A stretch of 64,000 nucleotides of DNA. Origin: Trichomonas vaginalis G3 (Eukaryota; Parabasalia; Trichomonadida; Trichomonadidae). Positions 30,564 through 42,770 of this stretch are shown here, piece after piece (the stretch's first letter is position 1; the number at the start of each line of letters is the position of its first letter). The notes below the pieces were generated by a model. The model did no database searches. It was given only the letters and a program-made list of their open reading frames with translations, and was not told the DNA's origin. The stretch is from contig NC_067206.1 in the NCBI RefSeq assembly GCF_026262505.1, positions 2,046,001 to 2,110,000 on the forward strand, written 5' to 3'. The translations under genes were made by a program, and so were the position numbers.

Positions 30564-30663
30564 NNNNNNNNNNNNNNNNNNNNNNNNNNNNNNNNNNNNN
30601 NNNNNNNNNNNNNNNNNNNNNNNNNNNNNNNNNNNNNNNNNNNNNNNNNNNNNNNNNNNNNNN
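30564..30663. other. Assembly gap (100 N)
   Basis: One hundred N characters separate copy B from the inverted copy C. The length is a conventional placeholder. Confidence 0.99.
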
Positions 30664-33043
30664 CGCTGGACAAATACCAGCTATATCTGGTTCACCATTG
30701 ACTTCCATTGCGTCTACAACTTCTTGGAATTGAGGTTGTAAGTTTATGAACCACCTATCCCGGATTAGCTTTATGACCCCATCTCATTGTGTTCCATCGT
30801 CTGCAGAAACAAAAGTAGGTTTGTTTCCATCTTGGTTAGGTTCTGAATGAACTTTTAAACAATGTTTCATTTCTATATGTTTTCTTGAAATTTAACCTTT
30901 ATTTTCACCGAGTTCACCAAAGATTGAACGTTAAATGTCTCGTAAGTAAAAAGGGTTTTGTATTTGGTACATTTTCTTCAGTACTTTCATTCTATGCTGA
31001 ATATTTTATCTGGTTGTTGGAGTCTTTTGTATGTTGCGCGAACATTTTTCGATATTCTTCTACTATGTCAGCCCGAATTTTTCTTAGACTCTTGAAGAGA
31101 TCCATATTCTCATTCATCTTGTTGAGGGTCAAGATTTTTCGGCTGTTCCAAATCTTCATCTTAGTTCTGTGAAGTTAGTTTCCAAAGGAGGACTTGTTCG
31201 TTTCCTTCAGGCTCTTCTAGCTGTTGTTTCTGAACTATTTCTTCCATGTCTGGTTGTATCTGAACATTTCTTCCTGTGGAGTTTCTTGTACCTCATCTGC
31301 TGGCATTTCATATATTCCGAGACCGTTTTAACAATTTCCCTATCTACGTCATCCGACTTCATAGCTTTTGTTCTTTCGTTCCGTCTCTATTTTTTACCGT
31401 TTATGAGAGATTGAATTTCATTTACTCTGACATCAAATATCTCGGAGTAAATTCATTCATGTCATTTGGATGATATGCTATTAAATCATATCCCTTAGCG
31501 AGCTTGTATTTTCAGTTGAGATAATCCTTTTGGTGCTGACCATAAAGCTAAATAGGTTCGGTCAGTATTTCCTCCTTGAACTTCTAATAGCTTCTTTATA
31601 TCTGTCACTAAAGTCAAAGAGTATCTGGAACCACACTCTTCTCTTAAGCATTTTTAAGAATTCTTGGTTCCTTTTCTCTACTTTTTTATGTCCTTGCTTC
31701 TGTTTGTGTTGTGTTGGTGCTAGTTTTGAACTGTTTGGTTGTTGTTGTTGTTTGTTGGTTGTTGTGTTGGTTCTTGTTGGTTTTGTTGTTGTGGTGCTGA
31801 TTTTAACTGTTGTTGTTGTGTTGGTTTGGGCATGCCTGTGTCTGTGTCCATGTGACGATGTAAAGTTTTAGGTAGTCCTGGTGCAGGTGTTCTTTCTTGG
31901 AGTTATAGTATCTAAGTTCCACCAGCTGGCACATATGTTCCATCTGCAGCGTAATTCCTACTGACTTTCGTTCTTAAGAAAGCATTTACTAGTCTTGTTT
32001 GGTCTGTTGTAACTCTTTTTCTTGACTTTCACAACATGCTTCCTAACGCGTCATAGGCACTTTGAACTGCCTGCTCGTTGCTGCTGATCTGTTATTTTTC
32101 TATATTTTGTGCTACTCTCTTAACTCTTTGTCGAAACCTTCAGACTTCAGTTTCTTTCCAGATGAGAAGTCGTTCACTGTTTCACCTTACTATGAAGAGC
32201 TTCGAAGCGTTCTTAAAGTCAGACATTTTAAAGCTTCATTTGAACTGTCTTCATCCGCTTGTATTTTTGTCCTTATTGACCCTATGAGTTGGGTGCTTTA
32301 GCGTTGGCTTGGCATCAACCAGTCATTGTGCTTTATATATATCTGCGCTTTTCATTGCCTTTGCATAGCGCGTCGTTATTTTTACTTTCTTGTGCTAAGT
32401 TTCATACTGTACGTTTGTTTATGCAACTGTAAAAGTTTTTCTGCCTTTACATTTGCTTCAACTTCTTTTTTATACTCATCGCTATCCATATATGTTTCAG
32501 GCTTTTTGTTTTATCTCTTCATCTTTCAGTATTATATTGAGTAGTTGATGGTTTTTCAAATTTATAACATCTTGTTCCATTTTGCTACTTCTGTTGCTTT
32601 TTCTGACACTTTTTTCGCTATTCCTCTGTACTAGTTCTTCAGTTGTTCTTCTTTCTTCTTTTTCTCTACGTTTAACTCATTGATTCTTTGTGTGTCTGTC
32701 ATATTCTAGTTTCTTTTCGTTTTCACTTATTGTTTCTGTATGTCTATGTTTTACTTTTTGACATCTGTATTGTTATTTTTGAGTGAACTCAAATTCATTT
32801 GACTTTGAGGTTTAAGCTGTTCTCTGCAGCTCCACCATAGCCCATTTTCGCTAAAAGTGCCGCTCTTAAACCTCCACTCTTGCACCAATAACTCCGTTTA
32901 AAAGCATAGGGTTGCTTACATTGTTGCAACATAGTGGGTCATTCATCATTGTTGTTGCAACTTTGTTGTGGTGTCAGTTTTACTATTGGATGTTTCAATG
33001 CTCTCTCTCCTCTTACGTATATTCTTACCTAGCTTACGTGCAT
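30664..33043 (-). pseudogene. Large Maverick protein, copy C (inverted, indel-riddled)
   Basis: The minus strand carries the first two thirds of the large protein, from MPR-type codons near 33043 to the AGI segment at the gap. Indels occur about every 30 to 60 bases, mostly losses of one base from short runs. Diagnostic variants (Q-D in PNQDGNKPTFVSADDGT, KEQK, DDVDREI-like) match copy B and not A or D. The AGGTYIP region has a single unit and an ACTTAGATAC stop, as in copy A. Confidence 0.65.
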
Positions 33044-33289
33044 TTTTAAGTGAAGTAAAAAACGGTTTTGACATAGTTTATATGACACTTTTTGTTCAGA
33101 CAAAAAAACTACTCGTCAAAGTGTTGTCAGTTTTTGTAAAATAAACCGTCCTATCTCATTCTATAAGGGAAAAGGCTTCTCAAAGAATACTTCCTTGGAA
33201 CGCCTATGTAACTTTTCCTGTAGGACGATAGACCCCTCTTGTCCGGACAAAGTTATACTAATTTTGAGTGCTCATACAAAAACGTCAAC

Positions 33290-33447
33290 GGCTGTCGCTG
33301 GTGTTTCCGTCCTCCTCTTGGCTTGGAAAAAAATTTCTTATGGGCTAGAGGGCGTCAACGCGCCTGAAGCCCTCCAAATATAAACTTCATTATATACTAA
33401 ACATTCTCATGGCTAAGGCCGCAACGCCCCTGAGCCCACTTTTACTT
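33290..33447 (-). repeat. Right terminal repeat with doubled end module
   Basis: On the minus strand two tandem copies of the terminal module (with damaged bases) are followed inward by CCAAG…AGGAGGACGG, CAGCCGTTGACGTTTTTG and AGCACTC. This is the inverted counterpart of 16942-17110, and an A/T run again lies just outside. It marks the end of the Maverick on this side. Confidence 0.65.
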
Positions 33448-33484
33448 TTTTTTATTCTATACATACACTCCCCCATCTGCTAGT

Positions 33485-34640
33485 GTGCATGCTAAGTTCC
33501 CGTCAAAATGTAAACCTTCTCAATTTATCTCGTGAAGTTAAACTTCAATTCTTCAAACATATTCTTTAAATATTGAATTAAATTTATTTAATTTGATTAT
33601 AAAATAGCGCCTAATATCAATATTTAAAATTGAGAAAAATAACTTTTCAAAAGAACTTTTTCATAATCTCAAAGAAATTTTTCTTATTCAATTAAATTAT
33701 AATAATTAATTAAACATTCAAATCGAATTGGATTTTTTATAAAAAATTGTCCCTACTAAACTTTTTGAGCGAAATTTGCTTTTCATTTTTTATTATGATT
33801 TATTAGACCAACCATTCCTTCTTGTGCGTTAATTCAAACACCGCGAAAAACTTGATCTCGCGAATCTCAATTATTTAATATGGTGTAGCGAGTTCCATAC
33901 GAGATAAATGAGTGTGAATTTAGATAAGCTATCAAAAACACACTTAAAGCCATGCATACATCAAAGCAATTTAACGCCCCCAAAACGTTAATACCGTCCG
34001 GCAACCAGATAATTACTCCTAAATTTGCTAATATACTCAAAAAATTTCAGAATATAAGTGCGGATCCAAAGTATTTTTGGCGTTTAAACATGATCAAAAT
34101 GTTTATCATTTCCTACAAATAAATCAGAAGAATTACATGTATTTGGAGATCAAAAATACAAAAAGTAAACAACCCCCTCAAATATATATACGCCATAGAA
34201 GAACTGTTCGTACCAAATGAGCTAACAAAAAAGTGACACAACTTAATTTCGCGCATATTATTTATTAAAAAAATAACATGAATTTTTTGTTTGATTGATA
34301 TATGCATTTTATTTATATTATATAAGATTTAAATTTAGGAGGAAAAATGCGAAAACATAAAATAGATTGGAATCTTTATTAAGAAGGAAAGGCAAGAATA
34401 TATAGTTAACATAATATACCTCTTGACCCCTTTCATTCTAAGTAGAAATGCGAATTGTAGGCATCGAGGCACTAATTATAAATCAAGTACTCATAGCCAT
34501 ACAAATCCCTTATTAGCACTCAAACTTTGAGTATTCAAGACATTAATCAAAGTTTGGAACAAACTTCTCCGTAAGAATCAATCTCAAAAAAACCTCTGAT
34601 TCAGTTATATTCATTGTGTTAAATTGATTATTTTCAAATT
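33485..34640. mobile_element. Decayed unit of the hairpin-element family
   Basis: It begins TGCATGCTAAGTTCCCGTCA and continues AATGTAAACCTTCTCAATTT, which matches the central end of the 12490-14401 element (13457 onward). Remnants of the hairpin array are recognisable near 34400-34560: GAGGCACTAATTATAAATC, then a decayed second stem half (ATAGCC), and ATATAGTTAACATAATATACC. No second terminal repeat was found. The exact right boundary is uncertain. Confidence 0.5.
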
Positions 34641-34716
34641 TTTATAAATTAAAAATTCATATAAAACATAAAGCGTTATGAAATATATTTCCATAGAATT
34701 TTAGGCTCGAAAATAT

Positions 34717-36066
34717 AGGTGCCCAAAGTGCGTTTAGACACACCCTATATGAGACTATTAAGGAGATATATGCGATATAAATATATAGTTTACAAAGTGT
34801 GTATAGCACAAACCTGAATCTCGAATAGTAAATAAACAATTTACTTATATATAAAGTTATTTAAAATAATCACCATGGATCAATCACGCGTTCGAGCGAT
34901 ACATCCAGGCTATGAAAGACCACGCTTTAAATCATCATGAGAAAATTGCTCAATTGCTCTTTACAAAATTTTCAAGATTCATCTGACTCCCGAATCGCGT
35001 CCTTCAGCTCCTTTTTTAGCGTGCCGAATAAATAAAAGTCAGAGGTGCAATATCAGGTGAATAAATGGTTTGGAACCAACTTAGGACATGTTTTCCAACA
35101 AGTAACCAATTACCTTATGTACTTTTGTGAATTCATTAATTATCAAAATAGAATTGCAAACTTTTGTTTTTGTTGTTTGGATTTCTTCAAACTCATCCAG
35201 AATATAAATTGAGTAAGAACATTAGTCAATTAGATACAAATGAGCATTCATCGATATTAGGTTTGAAGAATATCAATTTGCATGATGCCATTCACGCTCC
35301 CAAAAACCGCAACATCATCATTCGTGGTCAATTTTTTTCTTCGGAATTTGCGGATTTCTTCCTCATCGGATCCACATGATTTGGCTTCTGCTTTGCATAT
35401 TGAAACCAAGACTCGTCCCTGTTACTAAAAAGCGAACTTCTTTGGATTGATACGCACCCAAATATAGAGAGACAGCTCTTTCTGAAGATGGACTCTAGAT
35501 TTTTTTTGAAATGATTATTAGGTTGTCGGATACCCAACGTGTATACGTAGTTTGTACTTCAAATCAAATGTGCATAATAAACACTGACCTGTTGTACGTG
35601 GTATCTTTTCTCTCTCATATCCTTCTGAGTGATGCTCTGGCTCCTTTCATCTAGTCGCTTGAAGAATGCTTTATTTTCTTTGATCGGCGATTTTTGTCCA
35701 TTTATGATGGCGCCATTCTTTCGTCATGAAGTGATACATCTAACGATACAATACCTTCTACATTGGAATATGCTAGAGCATCCATTACCGAAGCATCTCT
35801 TAGCCAAGTCTCGTAATTTTTTACAGTCTTGCATTTTTTTGCAACGGCGATGATGTATTCTTTTATGATTTCATTAAAAAAATGAAAAAATCCCGCCAAA
35901 TTCCCCGACAACCGCCTCTTGTCTCAAAACTTCATTTTATATCCTGCATGCGCCAAAATACACATACTCATCATCTTATACATATATTCAAATTACATAA
36001 TTTTAATCAGCATATATCTCCTATTATATCTCATATAGAGCGCTTGCTAACGCACTTTGGACACCT
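34717..36066 (-). mobile_element. Mariner element (Tvmar1-like), inactive
   Basis: The element is 1350 bases long, with imperfect inverted ends AGGTGCCCAAAGTGCGTTT and AGGTGTCCAAAGTGCGTTA, similarity continuing about 30 bases inward, and TA next to each end. On the minus strand the transposase is readable in pieces: NRDESWFQY (first catalytic Asp, 35400 region), a DN-type segment near 35130, and a YSPDIAP-like segment near 35060, as in DD34D mariners. Length and ends resemble Tvmar1 of T. vaginalis. Frameshifts and stops are frequent. Confidence 0.75.
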
Positions 36067-37287
36067 ATATAATAAAAAATATGAATATATGTATTAATGA
36101 TGAGATGTTGTATTTTGCGCCACTGCCGGGATATAAAATGAATTTTGAGACAAACGCGTTCGCTTGGAAATTTTGCGATTTTTTTCATTTTTACCATGAA
36201 ATCATAAAAGAAAACATCCTCGCTCTTGCAAAAAAATGCATAAAGACTGTAAAACAAATCTAGCGAGACATTGGTAAAAATGCTTCGGTATGGGATCTCC
36301 TACTATTCTTCCTGTAACGTATCATGTTAGGATGTATCATCTTCATGAACAAAAACGCCATACATAAAATGACAAAAAATCGCCGGTCATCAAAGAAAAA
36401 TCAAAAGCAATTCTTCAAGCGCTAGATGAAGACCCAGAGCACACTTCAGAAGGATATAGAGATGACAAATCAGTACAACATCATTATATCTGCACAATTA
36501 TTGAACTACAAAACTAGCGTATACACGTAGAGTTCCGCACAACTTAATTCAGTTCATAAAAATAATCTAGAGTCCAATACTTCGGAAAAGACTCCTTCTC
36601 TATTTGTCGTACTTCATCCAAAGATAGTTTCGCTCTTAGTAACAGGGGACAGTCTTGTCTTCAATATCAACAGAAACCAATAATTCATGTGGATCCGACT
36701 ATTAATTGAAAATCCCAAACATCCCGAAGAAAAAAAATTGACACACAAATGATGATTGTCGTTTTTTTGACGGGCGTGATATGCATCCATCGCCAATTGC
36801 ATATTCTTCAAAAACCTAATACAATGAATGCTCATTATCTAATGACACATTTTCTTACTCAAATTATCATTCTGATGAGTTGAAAATATCCAAAACAACA
36901 AACAAAAGTTTGAAATCATTTGATAAATTCAATATTCACAAAGTCATATAATTGATATTACTGTTGAAAACAATTCAAGATTGCTTCACAAACCCAATTT
37001 ATTACCTGATTATGACCCTCTGACTTTATTATTTTAATTCTGCACGCTAAAAAGAGAGCTGTAGAAAGCGAATTCGCTGATCCAGATATCTTGAAAATTT
37101 GTCTAATAGAAGCAATTAGCCAATTTTCTGCATGAATGATTTAAAGCGTTCTTCAAGCCTGACGATCGCTGCGAACGGCGTGATTGATCCAATGGTATTA
37201 ATTTTATAATAAACTTATAGTATATGTAACTTGTTATTCTATTCGCCCATATTCAGGTTTGTGCTAAAACACACCTTTTGGAAACCT
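36067..37287 (+). mobile_element. Second mariner copy, head-to-head, truncated at its 5' end
   Basis: Plus-strand homologue of the element before it. A mariner-type N-terminal region lies at 36130-36260, LVTGD-like residues near 36638, and a decayed LPDYDP segment near 37000. Its right end reads AGGTTTCCAAAAGGTGTG when inverted. The left terminal repeat is missing, so it starts directly at the end of the other copy. It cannot be active. Confidence 0.65.
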
Positions 37288-38510
37288 ATATCAGTAATTC
37301 TTGTACAGTTATATTTCGAGTAATTTTGTAAATTTCTAGAAATACTTTAAACGATATATATTATTTGTTTCTTTTGACCTGAAAATCCCATAGTATCATT
37401 TTAGCTCCAGCTAATTCTAAACTCTTGTTCGCCGCAATCATTTGTAGTTTGCATCAAACTTTTGAATTAAAAACAAAAAAATAGCTGAAATTAAACTAAA
37501 GAAATCAGAGTTATGCGCTAAAAATAATTAGTTTATATCTATGGCTCTTAAATGAAATTTTCTTGAATTTTCATCATTTATTTCTTGTCGTTGAATATTT
37601 CTATGCTTTCTTTGAGGCTATGACAGCATCAACCTCCCAATATGTTCTTGATTTGATCGATACTATCACTCTCCTCTTTCCCTCCCCTCCACTCACTCTC
37701 CCCCCTTCTCCCCCACCTAATCATTCTCCCTCTCCTCTCCTTCTTCCCCCACCTCTCCTCATTCATTAATCTCTCTCTCCCCTACATACAATGTAAATCC
37801 TTTCGTGATCTTCAAAATCGTTGAGTTAAAGGTTAACGACCTGTGATTGGCATTAATCTGCAGCTCGGCGTGAGCAGGATTATTGTAAAAATGTATGACA
37901 TATTGAATATCTTCATTCACATCTGCAATTTTTTCTTGCATGGCCACACTTTTCTATCTTTCCATACCTGGGATTTCCAGTAAGAGAAAATTGGAATTAG
38001 TGCCACTGTTTTTTTGCAAAGTTCTGAGAATTCTCCGAATTCTCTTTCCCGTTATCGTCCAAATCGCCGTAAGAAACCGGAATGTTTGTAATCTCTTTCA
38101 AGTATTATAGCTGTATTATGAGCGTTTTCTTTCATGAGCTGATAATCAATAATTATTTCAGAACGAGTCGTCATATATGTCATATAAATATTTGCTAATC
38201 GTTACCACCAGTAATGATATCGGTATCGTCCATATATTCATGCACTTTGTTGCAACTTAATTCGAAGTTGATTTTTGTTCTTAATTTCTTATTTCAGATT
38301 TCTTTATGAGGCCTCATAAATTTTAAACAATAAAATTAACCGAAAATATACAAAACATCCAAAAACAGAGGGGTCTCTATTTTTATTACTATACATTTCT
38401 ACCAATATTTATATAAATACTTGAAAATAATATTTACTATTAAAATTAACCTCAAATCAAATATTTACAATATTATTACAATAATTATCTCAAAATTATA
38501 TTTTTTTTTA
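37288..38510. other. Host-like AT-rich sequence with polypyrimidine tract and a gene relic
   Basis: About 37667-37790 is almost pure C/T (CCTCCCCTCCACTCACTCTC and similar). On the minus strand from about 38250 to 37760 there are open patches (for example HFYNNPAHAELQINANHRSL) without recognised family or full frame, possibly a decayed host gene. The rest shows nothing definite. Confidence 0.4.
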
Positions 38511-38520
38511 AAAAAAAAGT

Positions 38521-38640
38521 TATGGGCTCCGCATTCGTCCCTCTACCCGAAGATGTTTAGTATAAATGACAGTTTTTATTCGAAAATTGTTATCTATCTG
38601 GTGTAATTCGAGAGGACTCTTCTGTCTTCCTCCATTATTC
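38521..38640 (+). repeat. Left terminal module of Maverick D (degraded)
   Basis: GAAGATGTTTAGTATAAATG and TTTTTATTCGAAAATTGTTA match 17387-17427. The outer GC-rich part is damaged. An A-run precedes it, as at other termini. The copy then continues with GTGTAATTCGAGAGGACTCT, as in the 17427 gene tail, before switching to the methylase leader. Confidence 0.6.
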
Positions 38641-38766
38641 TGGGGAAGAAGCCTTCTTCGACGTCGAAAACATATATATGTTTCACTTTCACAATGTATA
38701 TAGTTTTCATGTTTGTCAGCTTTTCTCTCATTTCGGCGTAAAAACTATTTATTATATATATTATAA

Positions 38767-39540
38767 ATGAATTATACAAAACCATTATATATATTAAATT
38801 AAAATATATATGAGAAACTTAAGAACTACCAATGGTTAACATTTTATTTCGGTGGAAGTTTCTATATATCCTTTGTGTCCATTACATATTCCAGCACTCA
38901 AGATTATATGACATGACTTCGACAACTATATGGACCTCTCAAAACACTATACCAGATCAACAAAACAATATATTGAAAGAGTTAAAAAAAAGATACCTAT
39001 AGTAAGAGAACTTTACCATTAATAACACGAAAATATTTGAGAGAGGTTTGAAAAAAAGCAGAATATATAGACCTGGATAGCTATATCTAGTTAATAATAT
39101 ATCTTTATCAAATTCATGACATTGAACACTTATGTTCAATAAGTTTTTATATCATTATATAAACATATATATAAGAGCGACATAGATAAATATATTTGAG
39201 GGTTATAGAGTCTATGTGAGATCATTGGACAGAGTTGTATGAAAAATATAAAGACTCTATATATGTTTTCTTAAGTGACCCGCCGTTCTATAACACATGG
39301 ATTCAATACCTATATTAGACTGGACTTTGAGAGACTCTTTAAGAAACTTTTAGACTTTACATAACCTATTATTTACTTAATCATCTGAAAAAGTGGTGTG
39401 AAATGTCATGAATCGCTTAGAGATATGCATGACTATAGTTTAGATACGATAAGATTAGAATATGCGAGATGTCTATAAACCGGAGAAATAGTGTCATAAC
39501 AATAAAATTTATTAGTAAGAATGTTGGTTTGAAATAGACT
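38767..39540 (+). pseudogene. Dam-like adenine methyltransferase, decayed
   Basis: The start MNYTKP and the FGGSFYI S-adenosylmethionine motif match the fragment at 17193. The catalytic motif IV is readable as LSDPPFY near 39271-39291, typical of D12-class adenine methylases. Between and after these the frame is broken many times, so no active enzyme can be made from the sequence as given. The gene sits directly inside the left end, where the outer Maverick at 16942 also has it. Confidence 0.65.
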
Positions 39541-41299
39541 ACTTTGTTTTATGTTTTTTCCTTGTTCATATTATTATTTACGTGGCACAGAAAGTAAGAA
39601 ATATGAAGATGAACCAATGCCGCAATATGTTTCTAATATAGTACTCGTAAAGAGTATTTAATCTAATATTAATGACGCACAAACTTTACCGAATGCCACA
39701 GAGCAACCTGAACACAACAAACCAGAATATTCCAAATGATATTAGAATACAAACTGCAAGGCAAACTTATGCCACAGTGCAAACAGATGCACAATGCAAC
39801 TCCATACAAATACCTGCGTCAGTTTCCACCAATTGTATGCACAAATATGAGATGTAAATTTCTATACAAACCCGAGTTGAGATATAAACAATCTTTATGC
39901 ATGATGAACTGCAACACTAGAGTTGGACCAGAATTATTTTTTCTACCAAGGAGAAACAGAATGTAATGCTCCAGTTAAGTAATGCTAGAATCTCAACATG
40001 GAAGTAAAGAGACTAGCGGCATTTAAGATTTAACATCATATGTAAAATTGCGGTTTTCTTCAGTAGATAGAAACTTTCTTTCGATAATTTCAAGATATTG
40101 GATGGAATAAAAAACCGTAGAAGAAATTTATGGAAACTGACTTCAAATAATATTGTAAAAGGTAGCAGTTTGTTGTATTATACCTAAGACCCTAAACCAT
40201 AAGAACAAAATCTCTGTTATACAACCAGCCTGTTAAACCTTGCACCACAGTCTAGTGGAACCAAACCAACACCTAACCCGTATTAAAAAATTATATTTTA
40301 CCTTCTGATAAGTGTATATGAAACTAATTCTAACTTAAACGCATGTATAATGAATTATTCTTTTTCTTCCATCTTAATTATAACCATACTGAAAGGTGAA
40401 AACTTCCACTTGGTCGATTATAACTTTGTAGTATTTCGTAAAAGTCATTTGCAATGCATAAGAAAGATTTGCGGCGCCAGAATAATACAGCTTTGGTGCG
40501 ATAATCACTCCCACCGTCGAAAAACATTCATATGTCTATAGGTTTTCGACTCATAAAAGTCTGTAGGATATGCTCAGCGCTGATTTAACTATCCTCATAA
40601 TCTATACTCATCAACTTTTATATGTTGAGAAATAAACTTTTTTCTCCAAGCTTTCATATTCTATGATTTAACATTCATTTTCCTGTCATCAACATATAAT
40701 CGAGATGTACTCTCCTTTCTCCAATGTATACTGTTTTGCATATCGTAAAGATATCGATTTATTTTATCTACTTGAAAAGCCTTGAAGAGTTGTTTCTAAG
40801 TTACAAGCAAACTAACTTGTAAAAGTTCCCGTCAAAATTCTCATACTACGTTTTCTTTCGTATAAGTATTCAATTCATAAGAACCACCGTAAATGAAACC
40901 ATGTATGCTTCTGAATGAACTTCTCATTACTCGAAACCAATACTTTTGGACAGATGGGCTCTTTAGCCATCTTAATGGAGTCAAAACGATAACTTCATGC
41001 TTACGGTTCTCTCTTCTCAAACTTTGACCGACATTAGAAAAATTATCTAATTTTAGTTGTAGCCAAACTCTTTGAATTTCTTTCTAATTGAAAGCATATT
41101 TTATCTAGAATAAAAAATGTCGAAAGATAGCTTCCATGAAGAAATACAACACAACCACACTCATTAATGCAAGCTCTAAACTAAGAAACACAACATAACT
41201 TTTCAAACTATACTAAGATATCTTAGCCATTGAAGAAGGAAACTTAAACTGATCATAACCCTTTAAACAGATGATTTCTATTCAAGACAAGAAGAACAA
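39541..41299. other. Decayed Maverick sequence without assignable gene
   Basis: Many short plus-strand patches look coding (for example around 39680-39980, with NATEQPEHNKPEY-like text), but none gives a family. There is no space or motif for a family-B DNA polymerase. The upstream part of the tail-fibre gene may begin here. Confidence 0.35.
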
Positions 41300-42770
41300 T
41301 ACTGTCTGTTAAATCCAACAAAGGACTTTAAACAGAACCAATAAATGAACTTCTTTTGAAAGCAGATGTTGACAAAAATACAAAGAATATATAGACGCAC
41401 ACACAGCATAAAGAAGAAAACGACTAACAACAAGCTTATCCCAGACAAAAAACATACATCATCCTAAACTAGCGACAAACTATGTTGACATAAAATTCAA
41501 GTGAAGTGACAAGAGCTGAAAACGAATATTCTAAAAAGACTCATACACATTCTATATCTGATATTACAAACTTACAAGAAACATTAGAGACAAAAGCAAA
41601 TAAGACTCATACACATACCATTGCAAATATTACAAACTTACAAGAAACCTTAAACAGGAAAAGTGCCGTTGGACATACACATACATCTTCTGAAATAACA
41701 GACTTAAACGTTAGCCTTGAAAAGAAAGCAGATAAAACATATGTCAATGAAATATACCAAAGTTTGATAGGAACAACTAAAAATATTGAAACTATTGCTG
41801 GTGACTTTTCCGTCTATGAAGAAAATAAATATTTTAGATGGCAATTGGTACATTCCTTAAAAAATGGTATACGGTGTAAACTCATTCCGAAAAATAACAA
41901 TGAAATGTATGTAAGCTATATAAAGAATGATGGTACACAAGTTAAAGTTCCATTAGACAACAACTGCTACTTAAACTTATATGGAGACGAACAAAAGAAA
42001 TATTTCCGAGTTTATGAAATGGCAGATATGACATTGCCTGACCCAGCTCCAGCACCATATTATTATGACTATGTAGATGACGAAGGAACACTACATGCAG
42101 ATGAACAAAAGCAAACATTATATTTAGAATATTATAGATATAAAAGATATAATGCAATAGAAAAAACGAGAATAGTATACTATTATAGATGACAGAAATA
42201 AATATTATAGTCAAGATTTTACCTACCCTGAAAACATAAGATTATATTATAAAAAATATTCTTACACAAACCAGAAGAAACCTGAAATAGTTGCACTATA
42301 TTTTAAGTTCAAAAGAGACAATCCTATAATGTCTCATATGTTTGATTTAATGAACCCAGTAGGTTCTATTTATACATCTATGGAAGCAAGAGGTCCTCAA
42401 GTAATGTTTTGGTGTTGGTGCATGGGAACAAATAGTCGACAGGTTTTTGTATTGTGCAAACTCTTCAAAGGAAACAGGTGGTTCGAAGAAAATTAAAGAA
42501 GCAAACCTTCCACCGCACACTCATACAGGAACTACAAACTTTTCTGGCGACCATAGCCACTCATTAAGAGACCACCCATTATACAACTCAGAATATTATG
42601 CTGGCAATGACGTTTTATCTCCAGATTATAACCATTCAGCAAAAAAGACTTTTCGACCAACTGAACCAGGAGGAAATCATGTCCATACTTTCACAACAAA
42701 TCCAACAGGCTTGGGTAAAGAATACATGCCACCTTACATGACAGTTTACGCATGGTATAGAATTGCTTAG
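41300..42770 (+). pseudogene. Phage-like tail fibre / collar protein, frameshifted
   Basis: The reading starts in indel-rich sequence near 41300 (LLKADVDKNTK text). It is open from 41506 to 42192, with three repeats of about 23 residues carrying KTHTHxIxDITNLQETL, the histidine-rich repeat of phage tail fibres. After frame changes near 42190 and 42415 comes the receptor-tip signature LMNPVGSIYTSMEARGPQ, and then the collar-like C-terminus with PPHTHTGTTNFSGDHSHS, GGNHVHTF and YMPPYMTVYAWYRIA. This order is that of bacteriophage distal tail-fibre proteins. In a Maverick it could be a virion fibre that contacts the host cell. It converges on the integrase gene and overlaps its stop by 4 bases. 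Confidence 0.8.

Noticed and set aside
30504..30708. Open frames running through the N gap
   Set aside because: They exist only because N is translated as an unknown residue.
41942..42214. Minus-strand frame across the tail-fibre gene
   Set aside because: The plus-strand reading has clear fibre repeats; the minus frame is an AT-rich shadow.
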